Notes: generated by a model not told the origin, from the sequence alone. A DNA stretch of 64,000 nucleotides from Liquidambar formosana (GCA_039720395.1 CM077828.1:16156264-16220263), one strand, 5' to 3'; positions 10,297 to 21,442 are shown, counted from the first letter of the stretch. A program made the numbers and translations.

Positions 10297-10309
10297 TATG
10301 TATCACTTT

Positions 10310-10449
10310 TTTTTTTACCAGGAAAAATATTGTAATATATATCAAATAAGGGCATATAGCCCATGTACATGAGACAAATAGATGCAAACAAAACAAAACC
10401 AGAACAACCCACTTTAGAGCTTTTTTCTTTTTTGTTTTTTTGTTTTTAC

Positions 10450-10482
<33 letters not shown>

Positions 10483-11110
10483 ACTTTAGAGCTTGTCAGA
10501 ATCCTAAAAATGAAGTTAATGAACAAATGTGTTTCCCAATCTATACCCTTCAACACTACTGTGAAAATAAAGATTATTGACCAAAGAAGATTTTAAGTCA
10601 ACTATAGAAGCTTGAACACTAAAAAAATTTCTTTTGTTTCTCTTTCCAAATACACCAAAAAAAACCATGCTGAACCGCTTTCCAAATCCAATTTAAATCT
10701 TTATTCCAGATCTTGATCCACCAGCCGGAGAGCAAATTGTGATCGGTAGCAGGCAATACTCAATGGACCCTGAACAGATTGAACAGACAGAACACCACAA
10801 ATTTTATGCCATTGAACAATGAAAGAAAAGATGATCTACTAATTCAGGTGCCTTGCACATATGCATCTATTCAAGATTGTCCATTTCTGTTAATTAAATG
10901 ATCAATAGTTAAGCATTTATCATTAACCACCAACCACACAAAAAGGACAACCTTGAAGGGAACCAAATCAATCCCAATGTTCTCATCTAGAAAGAAAGAG
11001 ACCCCACTATTAGCCAAAACCACATAGAAGGATTTCACCATGAGAAGACCATTGGAGCTTGGACGCCAAACCAAAGCATCATCCTCTCCTAGCCTAATCT
11101 TGATATTGTC
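10310..11110 (-). mobile_element. 5'-truncated L1-type LINE, pol 3' end
   Basis: Minus-strand translation gives a plant LINE zinc-binding RT region: VWRPSSNGLLMVKSFY near 11060, FVWLVVNDKCLTIDHL near 10920, then CKAPELVDHLFFHCS and FFWCIWKERNKR. This is the standard order in L1-type pol C-termini. A few stops and frameshifts are present. The 3' tail is the A-run seen as T's at 10310-10318, only about 13 bp from the end of the PIF-like element. Upstream pol domains are missing, as expected from incomplete reverse transcription. I found no clear TSD. A second small event sits inside it at 10423-10479. Confidence 0.8.
10423..10479 (-). mobile_element. Tail-only retroinsertion (A-rich tail plus G-run) with 15-bp TSD
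   Basis: The 15-bp repeat CCCACTTTAGAGCTT occurs at 10408-10422 and 10480-10494 and exactly brackets 57 bp. Read on the minus strand, that 57 bp is a long G-run, then TGTAAAAAC and an A-rich tail. This is the shape of an extremely 5'-truncated LINE/SINE insertion in which only the tail was copied, with the G-run possibly expanded later. Replication slippage alone does not explain a 15-bp unique duplication. Confidence 0.7.
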
Positions 11111-11460
11111 TGATCTGTTGACCCACTAGTGGGATGAGTGAATTGATGACCCACTCTTTTATCAGGTAATGTCTCATCTAAGTTTGCTATGCCTACTTCA
11201 CCTACTTGCCTGGCTCCCAAACCACAAAAACAAAACAATAATAAATAAATAAACAAATAAACATAAAATCCTGGAAACCTCGTATAACTTGATTAAGTGA
11301 AATTAATTCACTAAAATTCAGTAACAATCTTGTAACTGAGAACATTGAAGTTAAGTTGACTCGAAGATTGGTCAACTATGATAAACTATTTCCACAAGTT
11401 TCATTAATAATTTTGCCAAATTTTTCTGCCTTATCAATATATATATATATATATATATAT
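11111..11460. other. No gene recognised
   Basis: AT-rich intergenic sequence ending in a TA microsatellite (11437-11460). No exon or element was identified. Confidence 0.4.
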
Positions 11461-11551
11461 GAAAATTATCAGGTGTGGACCATCCCGGATAGGATCGCAT
11501 GGCTCCCAGCTGTGCGATTTGTCCCAGACAGTCCGCACTCGATCATTTCCC
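11461..11551. mobile_element. 91-bp foldback MITE inserted in a (TA)n microsatellite
   Basis: The segment folds back on itself. GGTGTGGACCATCCCGGATAGG near the left mirrors the inverted form of CCCAGACAGTCCGCACTC near the right, with GATCGCA and TGCGAT near the centre. It is flanked on both sides by pure TA repeats (11437-11460 and 11553-11576). Elements that duplicate TA on insertion often land in TA microsatellites, and the flanking repeat hides the exact TSD. Confidence 0.65.
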
Positions 11552-11927
11552 CATATATATATATATATATATATATAAAAGTCTTGATTCACATATCATT
11601 TGAATTTTGGATGTTTTGGTGGTTTTCTTGTTGAGAATGTTTTAAAAGTAGAAATCTTGGGTAATTGATTTACCCTGTTGCTTTTCATTTTGTGTAGGAG
11701 AGACAATTTTCTAAAAACCATCTTTTTTTTTTTTGTTTTTTTTTTTTTTTTTTGCTTTAATTTTTTATTTTATTAACTGAGAAATTGAAAATATCATCCC
11801 GCAAGTTTTCAAATGAGATCTCACCCCTGAATTGCTTTAAGAAGTTCCCTTTTAATAATTAGGACGACTTGGATTGATTTTGCAGTGGATTTGTAACAAT
11901 AGCTGTTGATTATTGGATGTGTTGCAG

Positions 11928-12002
11928 GCGCCTCTAGAAGATTCAATAGAGCCAAACTACAGCGATAGAAACTATGGCATGATCTCAGAATATCATCGTT
12001 GA
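11928..12002 (+). CDS. Possible terminal exon of an unrecognised gene
   Basis: After a plausible acceptor (TGTTGCAG at 11920-11927) an open stretch of 24 codons runs to a TGA at 12000-12002. It begins APLEDSIEPNYSDR and ends MISEYHR. I do not recognise it. A second splice-like block follows (about 12036-12085, CAG...ATGGGTGAG). Residue composition is gene-like and the region is less AT-rich than its surroundings, but no upstream exon was found and length alone is no evidence. It may be a 3' exon of a gene with long introns, a gene relic, or chance. Confidence 0.25.
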   Translation, partial: APLEDSIEPNYSDRNYGMISEYHR

Positions 12003-12621
12003 TTCTGCAGTTCTTGTTTACAGTACACTGCAGGGTGTTGCTGGCCTTCAGATGGAAGAAAAGTCGGCTGTCCCAGTTCTATGGGTGAGATTCATTCCCC
12101 ATCAAGTTTGAGAATGTTCCATGTACTATGGTATTGAACTTCAAGTAGAATTTGACCAAAAGAAGAGTAGCATGAATTTGTCTCATGTACGCGGTATTGA
12201 ACTTAAAGTAGACTGAATTTTCCAGAGTTACAAAAGAGAGCTTTTGATGCTGATACTACTGGTTTAACTGAGAGACAATCTTTCTTCCCTTCATCAGTTG
12301 GTGTGTGTTTTGTTACAGGTTTTTTACTTGTTAAAGAGACCTCAATCTACTTGGACTAATTACGTTTTCTAATGGAGACAGATTTGGTCAATTGGAAGGA
12401 ATCAATTTATCAGTGAAAAGAGTACAGTTCGAGGGAATAAGGAGTTGAAAAAAGGATGCTGGACTGTAGAAATTGGAGTAACCTTTAAAATGAAGATTAT
12501 GACATGAATAGTTAGGATTTCTAGATAGATGATTTGGATACAAAGCACAGGACAATTCATCTTTCATGCTTGGTGTGTGTAATACTGTCAATACTTTCAA
12601 AATGTGCATATGCATAAAACT

Positions 12622-12653
12622 ATACCTTTCTCAGCCTTTTGGCTAAGATAAGT
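12622..12653 (+). pseudogene. 3'-truncated U2 snRNA retro-fragment with TSD
   Basis: ATACCTTTCTCAGCCTTTTG followed by GCTAAGAT is the invariant first 28 nt of U2 snRNA; after it one base is missing and only AAGTG follows. The fragment is bracketed by an 18-bp repeat of the form GTGCATATGCATRRAACT (12604-12621 and 12652-12669, two differences). Such 3'-truncated snRNA copies with direct repeats arise by LINE-mediated retroposition. The rest of U2, including the Sm site and branch-point-recognition region, is absent, and no snRNA promoter elements were noticed upstream, so it should be non-functional. Confidence 0.85.
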
Positions 12654-12669
12654 GCATATGCATGGAACT

Positions 12670-12905
12670 AAATGTTTTGACTTATAGGGAAAATGGTCAG
12701 AAAATGAGATTGGCTCAAAGGCTCCATTAGTTTTTGTTATGTTATTTGGGTGTTGAGGGTGGGAAGTTAGAAGAAGCTTAAGATTTACTTAAACTTCAGA
12801 CATTAAACTTTACATACGGGTTGGAAACAAAGGTTCGAATTTATGACAAGAACCACACAACCTAGCCAGAAAAAGGTTTAGAAAAAAAATATATATATAT
12901 TGAAG

Positions 12906-12961
<56 letters not shown>

Positions 12962-14531
12962 CCAACAAACAAGAACCACCTAAGGTTTGGAAACTCCCCA
13001 AGGAGTATTGTCATTTTGGAAATGAAATTAGATCTAAGTTGCAAATCAAAATCGATTTTAAATATTAGGTAGCATATGAGACCAATTTTGTGCAGGAAAT
13101 GGCTTTCATACATAAATGATGGCAATAATTGAGTTGTTGCCAAGGGATTTATGCAGATGAAGGGTGTGGCATGGACTATCATATAACTTTCACCCTTGTG
13201 GCAAAATTTGTCGCCGTGAGCCGTTTGTTAACTGTTGCATTCATTTTTTGACGAGAGATTAGAATGTAAATAATGCCTTGAACAGTGGTTTGCAAAATGA
13301 AGTTATATATGGGTAGCTCACCTGGTTTTGGAGGCAAGGGGTTATTACCAGATCCATTCAATCAAGAAACTGATGTGCTTCTCCAATTCCCCAACAGACA
13401 CTGCTTGCTTAGTTCATATACAGAGTCAGTTTGTACAGGGCCCACCATTGTAGGGAGCATGAATAGGTAGTTCTGCCTGATTTTGGTGAGTACCATGCAT
13501 GTGGAGCACACGTGCATTGACATACATAAAAGCCACTTCATTTGTATTTTCATGATTATAATAAATGAGATTTTATCAGTCATCATTACTCTATAATCTA
13601 TATTTTGAATATGCTTCTACGGACATTTCATGAGGTGAATGATAAATCCTCAAGGACACTCCCGTAGAATTTATACTGTAATTGTCTGGTACATGTGGGA
13701 TAGGAAATTGTATGTGCTCAGAGAATGAATCGGATGCAAAGCATTTAGAACTTCCTAATATAAAAAAAAATGACACCTAATGAGATTTAACTATAAAAAA
13801 GAAAATTATTTAAATAAATTTAAATCGCTATCTTTGGAAAGTGAGTAGGATTCAATTTACTCGGAAAGTAGGATACAATGCATGATTACATTTCACACAC
13901 TGAAAAAAAACAAAAAAAAAGGCCGAAGAAGAAAAAAAGAAAGAAGAAGAAGAACATTAATTTTCCAATTGCGTTTGCTGATTTAGTAGTGGAAGCCATG
14001 TCATTCATGGTCATGATTCTGTGCCACATGAGAAGTGTCATTTTTTATTTATTTATTTATTTATTTATTTTTGTGTGTGCTACACTGCCACATCAGAAAT
14101 CACGTGACCATTTCAGTCTGCATGTTAGGACGGGACCATTCTGGAGAGCCCTTGTATCCATGTACAACTGCACAAGGCAACAAGCCATGTGACACTTCAC
14201 TGTAACTAGGGTAAGGGGTCACTTCTAGTGAAGTGTGGCAGACTTGAGAATGCTGTCTCCAAAAGGCAAACCCTGATACAGGTTGCTTACACCATGGCCT
14301 GGGTTGTTCTCTCATAATCATCATCTCTAACTTCACCAGACACTAGATAATTTCTTGATTATTAATTACCATATGACCGACTCAAAATCAACTTCATGAG
14401 AGCCTTACATGGTCTGAGGAAGCTTCCCCCATGAAAATGGCTCTTCAATGGCACTTTTGCAGGTCCCACACAAGATTGATGTTTGCATGCCTAAATATTT
14501 GATATATATACACACACTATTATTTTCCTAT
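12670..14531. other. No gene recognised; GA and TTTA microsatellites
   Basis: Contains a pure GA tract (12909-12955), an A-rich stretch (about 13900-13955) and a TTTA repeat (about 14044-14072). Open frames across these are repeat artefacts. I see no exon structure or element ends. Confidence 0.5.
12909..12955. repeat. (GA)n microsatellite
   Basis: Pure GA tract flanked by AT-rich sequence. Confidence 0.95.
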
Positions 14532-14680
14532 ATTAATATAAGTTATATCAGTACCATGTATTAAAAGTTGTACCCCTTGCATTGATCCATTGTACCTTAT
14601 ATTCTACTAATGCACAAGATACAACTCCCAATGCAAGTATTGATATAAGTTATATCAGTACGTACTTATTTGATCATCAT
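14532..14680. mobile_element. Foldback MITE (GATATAAGTTATATCA family), copy 1
   Basis: Left arm ATATAAGTTATATCAGTA...GTTGTACCCC is mirrored by the right arm ...ATACAACTCCCAATGCA...GATATAAGTTATATCAGTA. Each arm also contains its own small palindrome. Copies 2 and 3 follow at 14708 and 15027; a fourth is at 52289. Confidence 0.7.
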
Positions 14681-14707
14681 AATATATCTATATAATTCCG
14701 ATCAGAT

Positions 14708-14850
14708 ATTCACCTAACTTATATCAACATCATGTATTAAAGTTATACCTCATGTTTTAACCTAATGTATCTCATAATCCACTAATATTGCACGAAGTAT
14801 AACCCCGATGCAGGAACTAATTTACGTTATATCAATATATGCTCACCTAA
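14708..14850. mobile_element. Foldback MITE, copy 2 (most diverged)
   Basis: Same architecture as copies 1 and 3: CACCTAACTTATATCAACA at the left, a GTTATACC...GTATAACCCC inner pair, and TTATATCAATATATGCTCACC at the right. It has several indels relative to the others. Confidence 0.6.
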
Positions 14851-15026
14851 AAAATATTTCAAATTGTTATATATGTTTTTAAAATTTTTTATTTTTATTT
14901 TTATAAGCACCATGCATTAAAGGATTGTACTATTACTTCTGGACACCATGCACTCGAGGAATGGATTGTTTTTTTATACCCCATGTAAAGGTGGGTTATA
15001 TATATTGTATAATCTGGTTATATTTC

Positions 15027-15191
15027 CATCAGCACGTGTTGATATAAGTTATATCAGTATTATGCATTAGGAGTTATACCCCTTGCATTGATTTAATATA
15101 TTTTATCTCATCTCACTAATGCACAAAGTACAACTCCTAAAACGGATGTTGATATAAGTTTATAGAGCACGTGCTTACCTGATCATCATCC
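15027..15191. mobile_element. Foldback MITE, copy 3
   Basis: Left terminus CATCAGCACGTGTTGATATA and right terminus GAGCACGTGCTTACCTGATC are inverted versions of each other. The copy aligns along its length with the copy at 52289-52457 in opposite orientation (shared TACCCCTTGCATTGATT and CACTAATGCACAA). Three copies in 660 bp suggests local transposition or tandem duplication. Confidence 0.78.
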
Positions 15192-18100
15192 TTGTATAAT
15201 CTATACCTCATTCATCCATTGTATATAACCTATACATATGGGTGCTGTACAAACTCTAATACATGATGCCAATGCATGCTTACCTAAAAATCCCAAACAT
15301 ATACATATGAACGAAAATGACCAGATGCTGATCGTCTCCCCAAACGAAATGACACACAAGATCACACAGCTATGGGAGCCGTACAAAAATGTTTATGTGC
15401 AATCTATTCTAGATGGTTTGCAATCAATCGTTCTTCCTATATATGTAATTTATATATGATCGGTTTACCATATGGATTATTTTCACACACTAGTAAAATT
15501 TTATTTTATTTTATTTTTTTTTAAATTTTTTTGGCTGGGTTGCACAAAGTGACCTTAATCTCATGATAATGACATATTCTTTCGCTTGAACAACCAAAAT
15601 TAGGTATAACATGAATGAAAAGGTTGAGAACACTTATCATTAAGTGCTAAAATGATCACCTCAAGAGCTAAAATGATAGGCCTCAATAGCTAACCCAATT
15701 GGCAACTAAGGATCCCACCTCAAAAAACGAAAACAAAGATTTTAAGTACTGTTACAGATCCCTTTGAACCATCCACGCAAAATTCTACAACTTTCTAGAG
15801 CCTTAGATTTAGCTGATACATATGGATTGTGGAGTCGTATTCATTTTTATTCTACTTCTAAAGAGTCTGGTTGGCCCCGCATGCACTAGTCAATATATGT
15901 GAGGGTTAGGACTACAATTTCTACACAACCACCCTAATAATTCTCCAGTTTCTCCAAAACCACCATAAACTTTCTTACTCTTGGTAAGACTTTCTACAAA
16001 AGTGCACACCTACAAGCATCAACGTCATAATGCAAAAATTAGTCGGTTCAAATTTCTCCTCCTCTACCGAACAAATTAATCACATATTGAATACGAGAGT
16101 TTGATCAGATAAATGTCAAAAAATGAACCAAATGGTCAAATGGGACAAATAAGAAAAATCAAGCGAAATGACTGTCCTGGTTGAGGTCTACAACACAAAC
16201 CAATGGGAGAGCTTAAACAAAGTAAAAAGGAAAAAAAAATGATGTCGTCTCACAGTCTCATCAAGACAAAGGAGCATTTATTCACCCTGGGAAGGAATGG
16301 ATGAAAGATCCACAAAATAATTAATAATGACAAGATGGCTGTGGAAATGAGTCATCTCATAGAAACATTTAAAACTTTGCTTCACCTATATTTTCAAATT
16401 TAAGCTTTGATTCTCAATACAACAATTCGAAGACAAAATACAAAGATAAATTAAAAGAAAAAGACGCAAAAAAGAAAAACAAAAAAAAAAAAAGAAAACC
16501 AAAAACAGAAAAGAAGTGTCTCCAGTCTCTCACATATATTATAATCCATTAATAATCGTCATAAGCTCTCAAAAAACCACACGAGTTCCTGCAATTTGAT
16601 TGGCTTGACAAGAGTTGGGTTGATTCTGCAAGAAGCTCCTGCAGAAAGTTAATGGTGGCAGATAAATATAGCAAAGTTAAATGCTTCAACAAGAGCATTG
16701 ACTTTCTGCGGAGGGCCAGATGTGAAACTTAAGGAAAAGAAAGAAAAAAAAAACGTATACAATCAAAAGCAAAATGGAAAGAATTAGTTCTCACATTTAG
16801 TTCAAAAATCAAAGAACTAACACATGTAGAAAAAAATAGGTACACAATCAAATGCAAAATGGGAAGTCAGTTTTCATATGCAGTTTAAAGATCAATGAAC
16901 CAACACTACCCAAAATATTCACTTAAAATCATAAACCAATATCATTTTTTTTTGGACAGATTAAAAATGGTCCTTTTTTTTGTTTTATTTTTTTTTTTGG
17001 AGACAGACTTAAATCTAAAGTATGTACACAATCAACTGCAAGTAGGAAGAGAAAAAGAAAGGATAAGAAGAGAGATAGAGGTGTAGAGCTCCCTTCAATC
17101 CAAACAAGGATCTAACAGAAGTAATGCAGCTCCTGAGTTATGCAAGCCACAAGCCTATCCAAATAACCTCAGATGGATGGGTAGGGCTGTGGGATCCATA
17201 AGTCAGCAGCAAAATCCACCCAGTAAGAACCTCTATTGGACTTCAAGGAGCTCCACTCCTAAACCCTAATTTCTCTTTCACTCAACACCCAATTCCTAAA
17301 CACCTCTCACAACCCTAACGATCACTCAAAACCCAACCAAAATCAAATACCCACCACCAAGACTACATACATAACATATACACCACCCATACAAAGACAA
17401 CCAAATAAAAAATTTAAAGAACAAAAAGAAGGGACAAATCCAAACAAATCTGCAGCCTCCCCCCGCCCCCCACAGAAACCAAACTATGTCCAAAGCATCC
17501 AAAGGAAAACCCTAATATGACCTTAACCGCAACAGCCATGAATTATAAAATTATATGACCAAATATCCCTACAAAATCTAACCTTATACTTTGTAAACTT
17601 CGTATCAGAAACTACCCGTGACTATCACAAATCCATGACCTTCAACACAAACCCTAAACTTACTTTGTAAAGTTATTCCATAACTACCCATGAACTTTAA
17701 GGTTCATCCATGACCTTTGATACATGCTAGAACCACCCCAAACGCTATCTCATTTAACCCACAAACCATTTATGTCCACAAACTACTCAAAACACCTTTG
17801 GGGTAAAAGAGGATAAAGATGAAGATGAGGGTGATAGCAGATGTTCATTTTATAATAGAAATAGAAGGGTAAAGGCTTAGTGACGAGAGAAGTGGTGACC
17901 TGGTGGGTGTGGGTCGGCAGGAGCTGTTTCCTGCATCTATCACGAAAAGTCTCGGGAACCGGCTTTGTATGTGTAAGATTCCCTAATCTGATTATCACAT
18001 GCAATGTTAATTGGCTAGATCCACGATATCTCTTCACTATATCAAGCCATTATATCGTTACTTTGACTGACAACAGTGTTTCTCAGTACAAAAAACTACT

Positions 18101-18265
18101 ATTAAAACTCTGTCCAACAATATAGAGTTCGGAAAGGCATCAGGGTAAATGCCTTTACACCTGTATTTCGTTGTCCAAAGCATTGAAATGAGTGTCTTTT
18201 TTCGTTTTCTACTCTTATGGACTGTGGTATAACAATTACTCATTTCTTCATATTTTATTGGTCTA
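15192..18265. other. About 3 kb without a supportable gene
   Basis: AT-rich sequence with many A-runs. On the minus strand around 16640-16725 a KVNALVEAF segment follows a CAG, reminiscent of plant calmodulin-binding domains, but it is too short to call. The block 17220-17780 has short CCCTAA/AACCC repeats and looks like a gene leader on the minus strand, but no linked coding exon was found. Confidence 0.4.
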
Positions 18266-18544
18266 CTTCTTATTTCTTTTTTTTCTTTCTTTTATTTTTA
18301 TTTTTTTTAAAAAAATATTTTAAAATTATTTTCACACTTAAAAAGTTAATTCAAAAAATTAATAATTTTTTTTTATTTTATTTCTAAACTATCTTTGAAG
18401 GATATTTTCTCTTTTTCTAATGTTCTATACATTTGAAAGAAAAATGAGAATATTAAAACTAATGGGTTTTTGTGAAAACATTAAATAAGATTTTTTAAAA
18501 AAACATGTTTTTTTTAAAGGATGATCCATTAAGAATGGAGGGAG
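18266..18544. mobile_element. Stowaway-like MITE (family 1), copy 1
   Basis: The right end ATGGAGGGAG followed by TA (18545-18546), and the interior (CTTAAAAAGTTAAT, TTTCTAATGTT, AACATGTTTTTT), match the copy at 54295-54561. The left end lies in a T-rich run and is approximate. Stowaway MITEs are short Tc1/mariner-type elements with CTCCCTCCG-type ends and TA duplications. Confidence 0.6.
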
Positions 18545-18555
18545 TAATGTTTTAC

Positions 18556-19531
18556 TACTTCTTTTATCTACATAAAAAGAGAGGCAAAGATAAATCATAT
18601 TTGACAAAACATGGAATTTAAGAAAAAAACTATCATTACATTGATTTATCATTTATTAAATAAAAAATGACAAAATAGTTTGTCAAAATAAAAGTAATCC
18701 TTAAAAGATGGCTAAAACTCTCATATTTATTTCAAAGTAGGTGATAATGAATTTTAATTCCAAAAAGATGAGATTTAGGATCAAATGACCATTATACAAT
18801 TTTAGTACTTTTTTTTTCTTTTTTTACCATATTGAAATCCTATTAGATTGTTTTCCTCTCTCCTTATTAAATAAAACTTAACTAATATTTCTCCTATGTG
18901 TTAAGAAAGAGAAAAAAGAAAAGAAAAAAGTGATTCTCTTTTTCCTTTTTATTTGGTCATTATTTCTTGAAAAACATGATTTAAATTTTATTCACATACC
19001 TAGCTGTTGGAAAAAATTAAAATAAAAAAACTTTTCAAATCTAAATGTGTATATTATTATTCTAGTTGAAAAAAATATAAACAATTAGTTTTTTAAATTA
19101 TGTTTTGAGACTTTTAAATTAGGAGAGAATATATGAGTTTAATGTGAGAAGGGTATTTAGATGGGATAAAAAATTAAAAATTAAAAATTAAAAATTAAAA
19201 ACAAGGAGGGCATAATAGTTATCATAAAATGACATATGATAGATTCCTTCTTTTGGGGATTAAAGTTCATTACTATCATTTTAATTAAATAGAATAAAAG
19301 AGATTTGACCCTTTGTTTGGAATTATTTTTATTTTAACCCACCATTTGGTCATTCTCCCTTTATTAAATTACATATTTCCAAAAATACTCTCTCCTTCTT
19401 TGTATTAAATTTTGTATTAAAATAACAAAGGGTAGTGTAGGAAACTTAAAAAATTTATAATTTGACTTTTCAAAGTGGATAAAAATTTTGGGACAAAAAA
19501 AAAAAAAGCAAAAATCTCTGTGTTCCTAAAG
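18556..19531. mobile_element. Stowaway-like MITE (family 2) split by a Mutator-like MITE
   Basis: The two outer parts (18556-18660 and 19369-19531) together match the uninterrupted 273-bp copy at 39472-39744: ATATTTGACAAAA, TTGATTTATCATTTATTAAA, then CTCTCTCCTTCTTTGTATTA, AACAAAGGGTAGT and TTTTGGGAC. The copy at 39.5 kb serves as the empty site for the insertion at 18661-19359. The right end abuts + strand Copia sequence. Confidence 0.72.
18661..19359. mobile_element. Mutator-like MITE, 699 bp, copy A (9-bp TSD)
   Basis: Flanked by the exact 9-bp repeat TTTATTAAA (18652-18660 and 19360-19368). Termini are inverted over about 40 bp: ATGACAAAATAGTTTGTCAA at the left, and inward from the right AATGACCAAATGGTGGGTTA. 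A second copy is at 40884-41624. A 9-bp TSD with long TIRs and no transposase is characteristic of small Mutator-like elements. A tandem AAAATTAAAAATT repeat lies near 19168-19200. Confidence 0.82.
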
Positions 19532-19565
19532 TAATTTATCACCATCTTTTTTAGGGGCAAATGTG

Positions 19566-19618
19566 TGCTTACGCAGCCTACCGATCTCATCAATAAGATA
19601 CCCACCTCTATCCTATCA
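19566..19618 (+). pseudogene. Outer Copia, 5' remnant (integrase C-terminal side)
   Basis: The frame reading LTQPTDLINKIPTSILS is the Copia integrase stretch that precedes the KSPYE motif. That motif resumes at 25797 on the far side of the PIF/Harbinger insertion. Upstream Copia sequence (gag, protease, integrase core, 5' LTR) is absent from the window, so the element was truncated before or by the neighbouring MITEs. Confidence 0.75.
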
Positions 19619-19839
19619 GGGTGTGTTTGGTTGGGGGGCATCAGGAATGGGAAAGTGGAATGTGGAGAAGATTCCACTATTTGGCTTGCACAACCTCTGG
19701 GAAACTATACATTCCCGCTCCCTCACTTTCCTACAATTTGGCCAAAAATGATTCCCAAATTTTTGGTGGGTTTGATTCCCCCCCAGGCGGGAATCCCTTT
19801 TAGTATAATTTTAATGCCAACTGTGCCCTTGCCATTTGT

Positions 19840-20035
19840 TCACAACAAACTATCCTTCCGTCCATATCCCCTCCCATTCACAACATAATCTATCGTCCTC
19901 AGGAGCCCTAGTTTTGTTGCTCTTTTCTCAGTCTTCCTCTGGTCGCAGCAAAGGAATCGAAGCACGAAGAAGAAGCTCGCGAACTCCTTCAACCTTTCTT
20001 CGTGACTCGCTCTACTCTCGCATCTGGTAAGGTAT
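19840..20035 (+). promoter_or_regulatory. Leader-like region of the Harbinger transposase gene
   Basis: A CT-rich stretch with less A/T than its surroundings, ending near TCTGGTAAGGTA (about 20025-20036), a plausible 5' splice donor. Its position just inside the left TIR fits the promoter and first non-coding exon of the transposase gene. No TATA box is obvious. Confidence 0.35.
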
Positions 20036-20435
20036 TCTTGCTTCTCTCTTTCAGAATTTGGATTTCTCGGGTTGGGGAATAATCTGATTTTGTAGTTAAA
20101 TGGGTGTTGGGTGTGTGGATTTGCGATTTCGTGTTCATCCTATAGATTTCGATGTTGTTATTGTAGCGAAGTGGGTTTGGGTGTAGCGTGATAGTGTGAG
20201 TATACCCTATAAATCTAGATCTGGAAATTTCGACGGGGTTATTAAACAAAATGTTAGATATACAATTTTTCCTGTTTAATATATGACACATTTAAGGCAA
20301 AAATCATGCCATTTGATTTTATTCATGTGAGTAATTAGTTTACCAGTGGTTTTGCTTCATTTTGCTTGATTTTATTCATGTGAGTATAGTCGTACATTAT
20401 GTTCGCAACAACATTAATAATTTATTACCTACACT

Positions 20436-21103
20436 CAAGGACTTTAATATCGATATCGATGGATATATCGAGGGTCCAAAAATGTGGATATATCGGATAT
20501 ATCGTTGGATATATCGACAATATCGATATCGTTTTAAAGATATAGTGGATATTATGAGCTAAACATGGATATTTTTATTGAAACTCTGGGAAACAATGAT
20601 TTAAACTTTAATACACAATCTAGCATCAAAATATTGCAATTTAAATATGTATAATACAAGTATGTGTTGCGTAGGGTATAAAAAATATACCGCGCTAAGT
20701 AAATAAATAATAGAAAATTTTGCAAATTCAACATTTAAATGTTATATAACATTGAAATAGATTTTTGTAACATTTAAATATAGAGTGCTATTAGACCAAA
20801 GGCCATTGGTTTGAAATAATATTTTAAATTATGTGAAATAATAAGCATAGTAAAATGTACATATATATGTGAATCCTAACCTATTCTAATGTGTAAAAAT
20901 TTCACCAGAAATCAACAAAAGGGCATTTAAACATGGCAGTGTCGATATCTTGAACGATATCAGCGATATATCTTCGATATCAGCGATATATCTTCGATAT
21001 CTTCGATATATCGCTGATATCGCTCGATATATCGTATCGTTACCCTCCGATATGGCGATATATCGCGATATATCGTCGATATATCGCGATTTTTAAGTCC
21101 CTG
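20436..21103. mobile_element. hAT-like MITE built of CGATATATCG repeats, nested in Harbinger
   Basis: The 8-bp TSD CCTACACT is exact (20428-20435 and 21104-21111). Ends are CAAGGACTT and, inward from the right, CAGGGACTT, the CAGGG-type terminus of many hAT MITEs. Just inside both ends are dense arrays of GATATATCG, GCGATATATCG and GATATCGAT palindromes (20448-20532 and 20940-21090). The interior is AT-rich and non-coding. Confidence 0.88.
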
Positions 21104-21442
21104 CCTACACTACTAAATATGATCATTTTCTTTTCTTTTTTCCTTTTTTTATGAAGTAGACTAAAAATGCTCCTTCTCACTATATATTGTTTGATATTTG
21201 TAGATATAAATTTCACAAATAATCAGAAATTATTCAATTTGTATATACGTAATCATATTTATCATAAACCATAATGAATGGTTTATTTGTGCCTATCTGT
21301 GGTTGTATGTATGTTTCACGTTTTGTTTTCTTACATGACTAAACCATTTGTATTCGTATTAAAAAGTGTTGTGACTATTGAACACTAATGATTCACAGAT
21401 ATAGCTAGACTTACGGTATCCAGGAAGAAACGATTGATTTCT

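Noticed and set aside
12862..13182. Ser/Leu-rich minus-strand open frame
   Set aside because: Driven by the GA microsatellite.
16600..16730. Calmodulin-binding-domain exon (KVNALVEAF) on the minus strand
   Set aside because: A nine-residue resemblance after a CAG is not enough; no flanking exon supports it.
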